From positions 1-35,264 of the forward strand of contig CALQNE010000007.1 of the NCBI GenBank assembly GCA_943331855.1: a DNA stretch of 35,264 bases. Direction: 5' to 3'. The notes beneath the pieces were generated by a model, which did not search any database, was not told the DNA's origin, and worked only from the letters and a program-made list of their open reading frames with translations. Position 1 is the stretch's first letter. The number at the start of each line of letters is the position of its first letter. Shown piece after piece: positions 25,167-35,100 of the stretch. The position numbers and the translations under genes are program-made. The stretch comes from Bordetella parapertussis. Its GTDB lineage: Bacteria > Pseudomonadota > Gammaproteobacteria > Burkholderiales > Burkholderiaceae_B.

Positions 25167-25570
25167 AAACCAAAGCTGTATTGACCGATGCTGATGTTTC
25201 TAAAATTTTGGCAGCCTCTAAGGCGCATGCTAATAAAAACAACTGGGCCGTCACGGTTGCCGTGGTTGATGATGGTGGTCATCTGTTAGGGCTGCAACGC
25301 CTGGATGGTGCGCCAGCAATGTCTGCGCATATTGCACCGGCTAAAGCGCACACCTCGGCGTTGTCGCGTCGCGAAAGCAAGGTTTATGAAGACATTATTA
25401 ACAACGGTCGCACATCATTTTTGTCGGCCCCAGTGCTGCAAGGGATGCTCGAAGGCGGTGTGCCGATCGTCATTGATGGCCAAGTCATTGGTGCGGTGGG
25501 TGTATCCGGCGTTAAATCTTCAGAAGATGCCGAGATTGCCTCTGCTGGTATTGCTGCCCTGACTGCATAA
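25163..25570 (+). CDS. GlcG/HbpS family protein
   Basis: Protein of the GlcG/HbpS (DUF336, heme-binding-type) family, 135 aa. Family features are VTVAVVDDGGHLLGLQRLDGA near the start, AKAHTSAL, and the glycine-rich end LEGGVPIVIDGQVIGAVGVSG. It begins with GTG, AAGGA 6 bases upstream, and overlaps the prpE stop by 4 bases, so it is translated together with prpE. No signal peptide is seen, so it should be cytoplasmic. Family members bind heme or cobalamin-like ligands in some cases and sit in glycolate and diol operons in others. Its role between two CoA ligases is not known. Confidence 0.85.
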   Translation: MKTKAVLTDADVSKILAASKAHANKNNWAVTVAVVDDGGHLLGLQRLDGAPAMSAHIAPAKAHTSALSRRESKVYEDIINNGRTSFLSAPVLQGMLEGGVPIVIDGQVIGAVGVSGVKSSEDAEIASAGIAALTA

Positions 25571-25643
25571 ACCTTTTTGCTTTTACTGATCCTAAAAAAA
25601 TAGATCATCACTATTGAGACTGGTTACCCCGGAGATTTCACGT

Positions 25644-27623
25644 ATGGCGAACTCAATCGAATCCACTTTAGTTGAAACACGCGTTTTTCAACCACCAACG
25701 ACTTTTGTGCAGCAAGCGAACGTCGCTGGGCAGGCAGCTTATCAGGCGCTGCTCGACCAAGCTGATCGTAATCCCGATGCGTTTTGGGCAGAGCAGGCTC
25801 GTGAGCACCTGCAATGGACAAAGCCTTTTACTAAAGTGCTCGATGAGTCGCGTGCGCCTTTCTTTGAATGGTTCGGCGACGGCGAACTGAATGTGTCTGC
25901 CAATTGTTTAGATATCAATCTTAAAAATGGTAACGCCAATAAAATCGCGATTATTTTTGAAGCAGATGATGGTGCTGTCAAAAAAATCACGTATCAGCAA
26001 CTGCACGACCGAGTGTGCCAACTCGCTAATGGCTTAAAAGCGTTAGGCTATAAAAAGGGCGAACGCTCAATCATTTATATGCCGATGTCCATTGAGGCCG
26101 TGGTAGCAATGCAGGCTTGCGCACGCTTGGGGATTACGCACTCGGTGGTGTTTGGCGGATTCTCGGCAAAAAGTTTGCACGAACGCATTACCGACGTCGG
26201 CGCAAGCTTGGTGCTCACCGCAGACGAGCAGATGCGTGGTGGTAAGGCGATTGCACTAAAGCCTGCGGTTGACGAGGCGCTTGGAATGGGCGGTTGTGAA
26301 GCCGTGCGCCATAGCATTGTCTACAAGCGTACCGGTGGAAAAATCAATTGGGATGCTAAGCGCGATCTTTGGATGCACGACGTTGCCGACAAGCAAGCGA
26401 CGACCTGTGAAGCCGTGGCTGTTGGCGCTGAGCACCCTTTGTTTATTTTGTATACCTCGGGCTCGACCGGTAAACCTAAAGGCGTGCAGCATTCGTCGGC
26501 TGGATACTTGTTGTGGGCCAAGCTCACCATGCAATGGGTGTTCGATGTTAAAGCGAATGACATTTTTTGGTGTACAGCAGACGTAGGTTGGGTGACCGGC
26601 CACACTTATATTACTTATGGTCCCTTAGCAGCTGGGCTCACGCAGATTGTGTTTGAGGGCGTGCCCACGTTTCCAAACGCAAGTCGGTTCTGGAAAACCA
26701 TACAAGACCATAAGGTGTCAATTTTTTATACGGCGCCCACTGCGATCCGGTCCTTAATTAAAACCTCTGATGCAGATGCCGCCGTCCATCCAAAAAGTTT
26801 TGACTTGTCGAGTTTGCGCTTGTTGGGCTCGGTGGGTGAGCCGATCAACCCCGAGGCATGGATGTGGTATCACACCAATGTGGGGGGCGGTCGTTGCCCC
26901 ATCGTGGATACCTGGTGGCAAACTGAGACCGGTGGCCATATGATCACGCCGATGCCAGGTGCCACGCCTTTAAAACCTGGTTCGTGCACCACGCGTTTGC
27001 CGGGTATTACTGCTGCGATTGTGGATGAGGCGGGCGGAGGTGTTGAGGCCGGTCACGGCGGCTTTTTAGTGATCAAGCGTCCTTGTCCCTCCATGATTCG
27101 TGGGATCTGGGGAGACCCCGAGCGTTACGTCAAAAGTTATTTTCCTCCAGAGTTAGGTGGCTACTATCTCGCTGGCGATGGTGCGCAATGCGACAAAGAT
27201 GGCTGCTTCTGGATTATGGGTCGCATCGATGACGTCTTGAACGTTTCGGGTCATCGTTTAGGTACGATGGAAGTTGAGTCTGCGTTGGTGGCGCACGAAA
27301 TGGTCGCTGAGGCTGCCGTGGTGGGGCGCCCGGATGCAACAACCGGTGAGGCTGTGGTGGCGTTTGTGGTGCTCAAGCGCGCAAGGCCCGAGGGCGACGA
27401 GGCAATCGCAATTGGCAAACAACTGCGCGACTGGGTTGCCAAAGAGATTGGCCCGATTGCGAAACCTAAAGAGATTCGTTTCGGAGACAATCTGCCTAAA
27501 ACGCGTTCTGGCAAAATCATGCGACGCTTGTTGCGTGTGGTGGCAAAAGGTGAGGTCGTGACGCAAGATATCTCAACCCTCGAAAACCCCGCGATTCTGG
27601 ATCAGTTGTCCAAGCCTGTTTAA
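25644..27623 (+). CDS. acs: Acetyl-CoA synthetase
   Basis: AMP-forming acetate activation enzyme, 659 aa, standard length. The phosphate loop is [11 protein letters not shown], the acyl-pocket motif is [11 protein letters not shown] containing the tryptophan that limits the pocket to acetate, and the C-terminal [11 protein letters not shown] holds Lys624, the target of reversible acetylation in this family. ATG 25644 has GGAG 9 bases upstream; an in-frame start at 25614 lacks this. The 73-base gap after the GlcG-type gene allows a separate promoter, but I see no convincing one. A strong terminator follows the stop. Confidence 0.95.
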   Translation: MANSIESTLVETRVFQPPTTFVQQANVAGQAAYQALLDQADRNPDAFWAEQAREHLQWTKPFTKVLDESRAPFFEWFGDGELNVSANCLDINLKNGNANKIAIIFEADDGAVKKITYQQLHDRVCQLANGLKALGYKKGERSIIYMPMSIEAVVAMQACARLGITHSVVFGGFSAKSLHERITDVGASLVLTADEQMRGGKAIALKPAVDEALGMGGCEAVRHSIVYKRTGGKINWDAKRDLWMHDVADKQATTCEAVAVGAEHPLFILYTSGSTGKPKGVQHSSAGYLLWAKLTMQWVFDVKANDIFWCTADVGWVTGHTYITYGPLAAGLTQIVFEGVPTFPNASRFWKTIQDHKVSIFYTAPTAIRSLIKTSDADAAVHPKSFDLSSLRLLGSVGEPINPEAWMWYHTNVGGGRCPIVDTWWQTETGGHMITPMPGATPLKPGSCTTRLPGITAAIVDEAGGGVEAGHGGFLVIKRPCPSMIRGIWGDPERYVKSYFPPELGGYYLAGDGAQCDKDGCFWIMGRIDDVLNVSGHRLGTMEVESALVAHEMVAEAAVVGRPDATTGEAVVAFVVLKRARPEGDEAIAIGKQLRDWVAKEIGPIAKPKEIRFGDNLPKTRSGKIMRRLLRVVAKGEVVTQDISTLENPAILDQLSKPV

Positions 27624-27640
27624 GCGGGCTTCAGCAATCA

Positions 27641-27669
27641 AAAGAGCCCGTGCGCGGGCTCTTTTTTTT
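27641..27669 (+). terminator. Rho-independent terminator of acs
   Basis: AGAGCCCG (27643-27650), loop TGCG, CGGGCTCT (27655-27662), then a run of T from 27662 to 27669. It ends 18 bases after the acs stop. This closes the prpE-acs group. Confidence 0.9.
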
Positions 27670-27738
27670 ATCTGACTGATGTTCTAAACAAGATAAAAAA
27701 GTTGCATGAATTGCGATATTGTCGTACACCTACACAAG

Positions 27739-27763
27739 CGCGCTTGATTTTAATCACAGCGCG
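27739..27763. promoter_or_regulatory. Near-perfect dyad in the leader of the ABC transporter operon
   Basis: CGCGCTTGATT at 27739-27749 pairs with AATCA(C)AGCGCG at 27752-27763, an 11-bp dyad broken only by one extra C. It ends 10 bases before the AAAGGAG ribosome binding site. It could be an operator or a short RNA hairpin near the ribosome site. The rest of the 164-base gap has no clear promoter to my eye; TTGCAT near 27703 is a weak -35 candidate. Confidence 0.4.
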
Positions 27764-27787
27764 ATTCAATTTCAAAGGAGCCACTTG

Positions 27788-28609
27788 ATGCAATTCACGA
27801 AATCATCAATTTTTAAGTCGCTTGCCGCTATTGCGATGACGTCCCTCTTGGCAGGTCAGAGCGCTTGGGCGCAGGTCGATACCCTGGCCAGCATTAAGCA
27901 AAAAGGCAAAATCGTGGTGGGTGTCAAAGCCGACTACAAGCCCTTTGGTTATGTTGACCCAGCCGGAAAAATCGTTGGCTTTGAAATTGATATGGCCAAT
28001 GAAATCGCAAAAAAATTAGGCGTGCAAATTGAAGTGATCCCCGTTGTCGCTGCTAACCGCATGGAGTTCGTCAAGCAAGGCCGCACCGACTTAATGATCG
28101 CAACGATGTCTTACAAGCCTGATCGTGCTGAAGTACTGGCGATTCCTGAGCCGTTCTATTATGCGAGTGCCGCTGCGGTGCTGGCCAAGAAGAATTCTGG
28201 CCTAAAAGCGTGGACCGAGTTGAAAGGCAAAACGATTTGCGGTATCCAGGGTGCCTATTACAACCGCCGCACAGGCGATGAGTTCGGCGCAAAACTGTTG
28301 ACCTTTAAAGGTTCAACTGAAGCGCTTGCCGCGCTAGAAGCGGGTAACTGCGTTGGTTTCGTGTTTGATTCGACCTTTTTTGCTGGTGTCACCAGCGAGC
28401 CAAAGTGGGCTGACTACGCAATCATGTTGCCTTTGATCGATCCAGAACCTTGGGGAATGGGCTTGCGTAAAGAAGATACTAAGTTCGCAGCTTTTATTAG
28501 TGACACACTTAAAGAGTGGCATAAAACCGGCTTCATTATCGGCCTGGAAAAGAAGTGGGGTATTTCGCCTTCGCCTTATCTGGTTGAACAGAACGCCAAG
28601 TTTAAATAA
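27788..28609 (+). CDS. Amino-acid ABC transporter substrate-binding protein (family 3)
   Basis: Periplasmic binding protein for a polar amino-acid transporter, 273 aa. The signal peptide ends AWA at about residue 28. Typical landmarks are KGKIVVGVKADYKPFGYVD, VGFEIDMANEIAKKLG and LMIATMSYKPDRAE. ATG 27788 is fixed by AAAGGAG 7 bases upstream; an in-frame start at 27719 would run through the dyad. The exact ligand cannot be read. It is the first gene of a five-gene run with permease, permease, editing protein and ATPase. Confidence 0.93.
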   Translation: MQFTKSSIFKSLAAIAMTSLLAGQSAWAQVDTLASIKQKGKIVVGVKADYKPFGYVDPAGKIVGFEIDMANEIAKKLGVQIEVIPVVAANRMEFVKQGRTDLMIATMSYKPDRAEVLAIPEPFYYASAAAVLAKKNSGLKAWTELKGKTICGIQGAYYNRRTGDEFGAKLLTFKGSTEALAALEAGNCVGFVFDSTFFAGVTSEPKWADYAIMLPLIDPEPWGMGLRKEDTKFAAFISDTLKEWHKTGFIIGLEKKWGISPSPYLVEQNAKFK

Positions 28610-28633
28610 TTTTTTTGGTAACAGGCCAAGTGC

Positions 28634-29368
28634 ATGATGGACAGTATTTCGGCCTGGTTTAAATGGCTACATCAAACGAGCGGCATCAAGCTGACGATTT
28701 TTTACGACAGCTATGACCGCTCGCGTTTTATTGAAGGTCTGATCACCACGCTTGAGCTGTCTGCGATTGTGATCGTGTTAAGCCTATTTTTTGGTGCCAT
28801 TGTCGCCTGGTTGTATGGGTCAAAGCAGATTTGGTTGCGACGTTTCGTGAGTGCATTTGTTCAGCTCTTTCGCAATACGCCGCCACTGGTTCAAATCTAT
28901 TTCTTTTATTTTGCAATCGGCCCCTTGCTGCCAAAGATTGGGGGTGCCCCGATTCTGGGGTCGCTGGGCTGGGCCATCGTCGCGCTGACTTTACTCGAGA
29001 CGGCATTCACGGCTGAGATTTTTAGAGCAGGTGTCGAGGCCGTACCTAAGGCAACGATTGAGGCCGCTCAAGCGCTGGGCTATTCACGCGCTCAGATCTT
29101 TAGGTGGGTTGTGTTTCCGCTGGCGTTACGCGTCACAATGCCCGCGTTAAATAATAATTTGGTGAATCTGGTTAAAACGACCACGCTAGGTTACGCAATT
29201 GCTGTTCCTGAACTGTTGTATATGTCGGGCCAAATTTGGTCTGAACAAGTGAATGTGACCGAGATGATGATTGTGCTCTTGATCACCTATATATCGATTG
29301 TTGGTGTGATTAATCAAATGATGCAGTGGTGTGAAAAGAAGTTGTATGTGCCGGGGTTTGGCCAATGA
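28634..29368 (+). CDS. Amino-acid ABC transporter permease (first)
   Basis: Inner-membrane permease of the HisM/GlnP type, 244 aa, with about five hydrophobic segments. The conserved ATPase-coupling EAA loop is EAAQALGYSRAQIFRWVVFPLA, and FRNTPPLVQIYFFYFA is the standard N-terminal domain motif. The gene begins 24 bases after the binding-protein gene, and its stop overlaps the next permease start by 4 bases. Tandem ATGs at 28634 and 28637 leave the first codon uncertain by one residue. Confidence 0.93.
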   Translation: MMDSISAWFKWLHQTSGIKLTIFYDSYDRSRFIEGLITTLELSAIVIVLSLFFGAIVAWLYGSKQIWLRRFVSAFVQLFRNTPPLVQIYFFYFAIGPLLPKIGGAPILGSLGWAIVALTLLETAFTAEIFRAGVEAVPKATIEAAQALGYSRAQIFRWVVFPLALRVTMPALNNNLVNLVKTTTLGYAIAVPELLYMSGQIWSEQVNVTEMMIVLLITYISIVGVINQMMQWCEKKLYVPGFGQ

Positions 29369-30204
29369 AACTTTCAGTGATGCTTCCTTTTCGTCTAAGC
29401 CCCAAACCAGGCGAGCTTGATCGTTCAAGTGGCGGTGGCTTGTTCGTTTGGCAAACTGGCGTATTGCTATTTGCCGCCTTGGTGGTGTCCGTCACTGCCG
29501 CGCAGGCCCAGGCTTTGGCGTCACAAGCTTCGGTGTTTAGCCTGTTATTAAAATGGACGCCGCTGCTCGCGCAAGGTTTTTTGTTTAACCTTGCAATCAG
29601 TTTTATGGCGATGTTGTTGGGTACCGTGGCAGGTGTCATGTTGGGGTTGGCGCGTGTATCTTTACTTGCACCAGTGCGCGGCACATCGTGGGTTGTGGTG
29701 CAGTTTTTTCGAAACGCACCTTGGCTCGTATTACTGTTTTTTGTGATGTTCCTAATGCCCTTCGAATTCAAGATTGGTGGCCATACGATACCGTTTCCGG
29801 ATTGGATCAAGTCAACAATCGGCCTGGCCTTGCCCATCATGGCCAACATTGCAGAGATCGTGCGTGGAGCCATTCAGTCGATTCCCTCTGCACAATGGGA
29901 GGCTGCTCGTTCGCTCGCGTTTAATCGGCGTCAGATTTTGTGGCAAATTATTTTGCCTCAGTGCGTCAAGCGTATGTTGCCCTCATGGATGAACTGGTAT
30001 GCCATCCTGACCATGGCGACCACGCTGGCTTCGATCGTAGGGGTTTCTGAAGTAATGACCACCGTCGGGCATATCACCGCCGCCGAGTCCCGTACCGACT
30101 TTTTGATTCCTATTTATAGCTATGTTTTGTTGTGGTTCTTTTTATATTGTTATCCAATTGCTTGTTACACGCGTCGCCTAGAGGCGCGTTTTGCCGAACG
30201 GTGA
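29365..30204 (+). CDS. Amino-acid ABC transporter permease (second)
   Basis: Second membrane subunit, 279 aa, longer at the N-terminus than the first by about 40 residues. FRNAPWLVLLFFVMF is the conserved entry motif. The EAA loop is EAARSLAFNRRQILWQIILPQ. The heteromeric pairing with the preceding permease is usual for family-3 uptake systems. Its ATGA overlap with the first permease indicates coupled synthesis. Confidence 0.92.
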   Translation: MKLSVMLPFRLSPKPGELDRSSGGGLFVWQTGVLLFAALVVSVTAAQAQALASQASVFSLLLKWTPLLAQGFLFNLAISFMAMLLGTVAGVMLGLARVSLLAPVRGTSWVVVQFFRNAPWLVLLFFVMFLMPFEFKIGGHTIPFPDWIKSTIGLALPIMANIAEIVRGAIQSIPSAQWEAARSLAFNRRQILWQIILPQCVKRMLPSWMNWYAILTMATTLASIVGVSEVMTTVGHITAAESRTDFLIPIYSYVLLWFFLYCYPIACYTRRLEARFAER

Positions 30205-30217
30205 GCAGCGATTCTTT

Positions 30218-30751
30218 ATGGCAACTCAATCGATTGAAGATGTGATGAACTTACAAGAATTTTTAGATCAACATCAACTGAAGTTCGAGCGACACGAACA
30301 TCCGGCTGTGATGACGGTGGCTGAATCTGAGTTATTGGTGCCCAAGTTACCAGGCGCAAAAACAAAAAATCTTTTTTTGCGTGATAAAAAAGGGCTTAAG
30401 CATTTTCTGGTGACGATACCGGCTGCCTTAAGCGTCAATCTGAATCAGCTCGGCGATGTGCTAGGTGCCGGCCGTTTGGGTTTTGCCTCGGCAGATCGTT
30501 TATTGGCGCATCTTGGGGTGACGCCGGGCTCGGTCAGTATGTTGGGCTTGGTGAACGACACCGCGCACAACGTACAATTTGTCATTGATCAAACGCTGTG
30601 GGATGCCGAGTTTGTGCAGGCGCATCCCTTGATCAATACCGCGACCATGATTATTCCCCATGCTGAGTTGCTGCGGTTTTTAGCAGCAACAGGTCATGCG
30701 CCTCAAATCATTTCAGTACCCGCTCAGACAGCAGAGGATGTTGCGCCATGA
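30218..30751 (+). CDS. YbaK/ProX-type aminoacyl-tRNA deacylase
   Basis: Stand-alone tRNA-editing domain (YbaK/ProRS-INS superfamily), 177 aa. [11 protein letters not shown] (48-58), [12 protein letters not shown] (100-111) and HPLINTATM (136-144) are the motifs of the ProX (ProXp-ala) branch, which hydrolyses Ala-tRNA(Pro). The cytoplasmic protein lies between a permease and the ATPase gene of one transporter: it starts 13 bases after the permease stop and its stop overlaps the ATPase start by 4 bases. The start could also be ATG 30245. The family call is firm; substrate specificity is inferred from the motif type. Confidence 0.88.
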   Translation: MATQSIEDVMNLQEFLDQHQLKFERHEHPAVMTVAESELLVPKLPGAKTKNLFLRDKKGLKHFLVTIPAALSVNLNQLGDVLGAGRLGFASADRLLAHLGVTPGSVSMLGLVNDTAHNVQFVIDQTLWDAEFVQAHPLINTATMIIPHAELLRFLAATGHAPQIISVPAQTAEDVAP

Positions 30752-31503
30752 ACTCAGTCCAAACCCAACAGCCCATCGTTCGCATTCATGACGTGCATAA
30801 GGCTTTTGGTGCAGTGAAGGTGTTGCGTGGTATGTCTATGTCGATCGCCTCGGGGCAGGCGGTCTGTGTGATTGGCCCCTCGGGCTCTGGTAAATCGACC
30901 TTATTACGTTGTATCAATGGTTTGATACCGGTTGATCAAGGCGAAGTTTTTGTGGGTCAACATGCCGTTCATACTTTAAAAAGCGATCATGACATGATCG
31001 CCTTACGTAAAGATGTCTCGATTGTTTTTCAACAGTACAACTTGTTTCCACACAAAACTGCACTTGAAAACATTATGATGGCTCCGATTCAGGTGCTTGG
31101 GCAAGATAAAGCAGAGGTGCACGAGCGGGCCTTGGGTTTATTAAAAAAAGTACGGCTCGAGGATAAGATCAATAATTACCCTGGCGAGCTGTCAGGCGGA
31201 CAGCAGCAGCGCGTTGCAATCGCGCGTGCACTCGCGATGCAGCCCTCGGTGATGTTGTTTGATGAGGTGACTGCAGCCCTCGATCCTGAGACGCGTAAAG
31301 AAGTCTTACTGACGATCCGGCAGCTTGTTGAAGAGGGGATGACTTCAATTCTTGTGACGCACGAGATGGCGTTTGCACGCGAGATCGCCAATCGTGTGTA
31401 TTTCACCGATCAAGGTGTGATCGTCGAAGAGGGGACACCCGCCCAAATTTTTGATGATCCGCAAGTGCAGAGAACGAGGGCGTTTCTCGAACAGGTTCTT
31501 TAA
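30748..31503 (+). CDS. Amino-acid ABC transporter ATP-binding protein
   Basis: Cytoplasmic ATPase of the GlnQ/HisP class, 251 aa. Walker [10 protein letters not shown] is at 43-51, the signature LSGGQQQR at 148-155, Walker B VMLFDE at 168-173 with the D-loop reading AALDPE, and the switch histidine is in [13 protein letters not shown] is the Q-loop region. The stop lies 7 bases from the convergent soxG stop, and no terminator is seen between them. Confidence 0.95.
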   Translation: MNSVQTQQPIVRIHDVHKAFGAVKVLRGMSMSIASGQAVCVIGPSGSGKSTLLRCINGLIPVDQGEVFVGQHAVHTLKSDHDMIALRKDVSIVFQQYNLFPHKTALENIMMAPIQVLGQDKAEVHERALGLLKKVRLEDKINNYPGELSGGQQQRVAIARALAMQPSVMLFDEVTAALDPETRKEVLLTIRQLVEEGMTSILVTHEMAFAREIANRVYFTDQGVIVEEGTPAQIFDDPQVQRTRAFLEQVL

Positions 31504-31510
31504 GCGACAA

Positions 31511-32128
31511 TTAAGCAGTGGTTGCGTCGACGTTTAGTGCCTGAACCTTGAGCCCAAACTCTGCGCCCGCCTCGAGCAAGGCTTCAAACACGTGCTCGGC
31601 ATAACCTCTAAACACCAAAAGTTCAAAGTGGTGTTCAGCGCCGATGCGCGCTAAGGTCATACCAATATGTCCAAAGCGTGTATTCGTTGCAGCGCCAATC
31701 GGAAATTGCTCAAGGTCTAAGTCGAGGCCGCAAAATTTGTTAAGCGTTGCTTGGGCCGACATCCCTGAAACCGTGAGTGCGGTACGTGCATGGCTCAAGT
31801 CGACCACGCTCGCCAGTCCTTCAAGAGACGCACGTAAGGTTTCTGCTTGAATCGTCGCATAGGGGTCGCCCACGACTTGCCAAATGCCGGGCCCGAGTAA
31901 CCGCACACTCAAGATTGCATTGCTTGTCAGACGATTGGGCAGCGGTAGCTCGACACCTAACGCTGTGCGAAGCGCTGAAGCCGTTTCAGTTTGCGTGGAC
32001 GAAAAAGCAGAGATTTGCAAAATGGCTAAGGGACGCCGTTCGGCAAGCGTGACTGCCGCGGGGTCATGCTGATGCGTCGCCGAGGCCTGCTCGATGAGCG
32101 TTGCCAGTGCAGAGCGTCTTTCAATCAT
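31511..32128 (-). CDS. soxG: Sarcosine oxidase gamma subunit
   Basis: Smallest but one subunit of heterotetrameric sarcosine oxidase, 205 aa. It has the SoxG pattern: a GcvT-like fold with RRPLAILQISAFSS near the N-terminus, LGPGIWQVVGD in the centre and a C-terminal FRGYAEHVFEALLEAGAEFGL. Its start overlaps the stop of soxA by 4 bases. It binds the alpha subunit in the known complex. The identification rests on position beside soxA as well as these segments. Confidence 0.87.
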   Translation of the reverse strand: MIERRSALATLIEQASATHQHDPAAVTLAERRPLAILQISAFSSTQTETASALRTALGVELPLPNRLTSNAILSVRLLGPGIWQVVGDPYATIQAETLRASLEGLASVVDLSHARTALTVSGMSAQATLNKFCGLDLDLEQFPIGAATNTRFGHIGMTLARIGAEHHFELLVFRGYAEHVFEALLEAGAEFGLKVQALNVDATTA

Positions 32129-35100
32129 GTCTGCGCCCCTTTTAAGCGTTGGTTTTCAGGGTCAACAAATACGGGTGACACCACACGTACGCGCACAAAC
32201 TCGTTGGATAGGGGCGAGGCTGCAATGATTTCTTGGCCCATTCTTTTTGCACCATTGTCTAAAAATGCAAGTGCAATCGAGTGGCCTAAAAATTCGCTAG
32301 GCGTTGACGAGCTGACGAAGCCTTGTTTGGCGACCACACCAGACGCCCGCGCGTCGATTTCTGTTGCAACGAGTTGACTGCCTGCCCGAATTTTTGAAAC
32401 GCCGTCGACAGGAACTAAGCCAACCAGACTTGCACGCTGTGTGTCTGTGAGCCCAGTGCGTTTAGCCAGTACTGCACCAATAAAGCCGCCATTTTTTCTG
32501 ACAAGCTTGCCGAGCCCAAGGTCGGCAGGGGTCGTGCGACCATCTAGTTCGTTGCCTGCAACGTGGCCTTTTTCGATACGTAACACACCCATGGCTTCAG
32601 TGCCATACACGGTGATACCAAACGGTCGACCATGCTCAAGAATGCGTGTCCAAAGATCTTCGCCGTAATCGGCACCAATCGCCAGTTCATAGGCGCATTC
32701 GCCTGAATAGCTCATGCGATAAATGATGAGTGCCTGGCCTTCGATTTGCGTCTGTATCACGGCTAAATGAGGCAGGGCGGCATCCGATACATCGCAATGC
32801 GGTAACAGCGCAGCCAATACATTGCGCGAATGTGGACCTGCTAACGCAAACTGTGCAAATTGCTCAGTGACTGAGACGGCGTGGCAACGCAAGTCTGGCC
32901 AGGCAACTTGTAAGAGCAATTCAAGATAGCTTTGAACTTTTCCGGCATTCGCGGTGGTTGTTGAGATGAGATAGTGATTGTTGCCTAAGCGGGCGACGGT
33001 GCCATCATCCAACACAATGCCGTCCTCGCGAAGCATCAGTCCATACCGTAATTTACCGACCGCTAAATTTGAAAAATTATTGCAATAGACCCGTTGAATC
33101 AATTCAAGCGCATCGGGGCCCTGTATATCAATCTTACCCAAGGTACCAACATCGACTAAGCCAACGGCTTGGCGTACCGCAAGATTTTCGCGGCGCCAGG
33201 CGGCGTCGTAGGTTTCACCGTTTTGCAGGTAGGTTTTTGGACGCAACCAATGCCCTACTGTGGTCATGGGCGCGTGATGCGCGACATGCCAGCCGTGCAA
33301 AGCGGTTCGACGTATCGGCGTGTGGTGCTTGCCCGTGTCGGCGCCGCCAAACAGACCCAGTGCGACCGGCGTGTAGGGCGGCCTGAAGGTGGTGGTGCCC
33401 ACTGCTGGAATTGATTGTTCTTGTAAGGCGGCCATAATCGCCAGACCATTGACGTTTGAGGTCTTGCCTTGATCGGTTCCCATGCCCAGTGTCGTGTAGC
33501 GCTTGAGATGCTCAACCGAGCGAAAGTTTTCGCGGTGGGCCAGTTCAATATCCTCAACCGTGACATCATCCTGGATATCAACAAAGCGCTTACCTGTTGA
33601 AGCAACTTTTGACATTTGCCATAGCGGTTCAACTGTAAAGCTGCTTTCGGGTTCTGCTTGAGAGGCGTGGTAGAGCAAAGCGCCTTGCGGGCCGCTGCTG
33701 GTGTTGATGCAAGCTTGCTCGCCTGCCAGGGCACCCTGCGCAAGTGCACCGCCTAATGAAAACTCGCCGTTCGCTGCGCCTACCGGTACGATGGTGGGGT
33801 GCAGGGAGTCGGGCACAAAGGCGGTCAATTTTTCATCAAAGCGCAGTTTGCCGCCTGCCTGCGAGTAAAGATGAACCGTGGGGCTCCAACCGCCTGAGCT
33901 TCCTAAGACATCACAAGCAATTTTTCGAGCACCCGTGCCATCGCGCCCAAGAATACTGATTGCACGTACCGAATGCCCATGCACTGCAGTGATATAGGAA
34001 TAACCAAAATATTCAATGCCCGCGCTTCGCACGCGATTGACCAACTGCGCATCGACCGTGCGTCGGGTGTCAATCAAGGTGACGCTTTGGGCACCAGCAT
34101 GTTTGGCGTCTAAGGCGCTGCGGTAAGCATCGTCATTGTTGGTGAAAATCGCGATTTTGCGCCCGGGTAAGACGGCATACTGATTGATATAGGTTCGCAG
34201 GGCTGACGCCAGCATGACGCCGGGCTTGTCGTTGTCAGCAAATACCAAGGGGCGTTCGATGCTGCCGGTTGCCAAAATGACACGTGCACAGCGTAGATGA
34301 ATCAAACGCTGTTTAGGCGTATGCGCAGGGGCTTTTTCGAGGTGATCCGTGACCCGCTCAACGACTGTGAGTAAACCGTGATCGTAAGCGCCAGATACGG
34401 TGCTGCGGGGCAATAGACGAACGTTCGAGAACGTACGCAGGGCAGCAACGGTTTGATCGACCCACTCAGTAGAGGGCACTTGGTCGATCAGTTTGTTTTC
34501 CCAGAGCGCCGAACCACCAAGTTCGGCGCGTTCGTCTGCCAGGACGACGCGTTGGCCGCTGCGCGCAGCCGCCAGGGCGGCCGACAGACCGGCAGGCCCG
34601 GCGCCAACGATCAAGACTTCGCAGTGCGCATACTCGTGGGCATAGTGATCTGGGTCTTTTTGTAGGGGAGCTTTTCCTAAGCCCGCCGCGCGACGAATTT
34701 GCTGCTCGTAAAACATCCAGAATTTTTTTGGCCACATGAAAGTTTTGTAATAAAACCCTGCGGGCAAAAATACAGAAAATAGTTGATTAACAGCACGCCA
34801 GTCAAAACGAAGGCTCGGCCACCGATTTTGGCTAGCGGCCTCTAGGCCATCAAAAAGCTCGGTGACTGTGGCCCGAGTGTTAGGCTCGGTGTGGGCGCCT
34901 GTGCGAAGTTGCATCAAGGCGTTTGGCTCTTCGGGCCCGGCGCTATAAATGCCGCGCGGGCGGTGATATTTGAAGCTTCGTCCGGCGAGTTTCACGCCAT
35001 TGGCAAGCAAGGCTGAAGCCAGCGTGTCGCCGGATAAGCCCGTGTAGCTTTTGCCATCAAATCGAAACTTAAGCGAGTGACCGCGTGCGATGCGCCCACC

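Noticed and set aside
29310..29873. A 187-codon open frame on the - strand
   Set aside because: Antisense to the second permease, without ribosome binding site or family features.
30191..30217. An earlier in-frame start for the YbaK-type gene overlapping the permease stop
   Set aside because: The extra nine residues lack a ribosome binding site; ATG 30218 or 30245 gives the family length.
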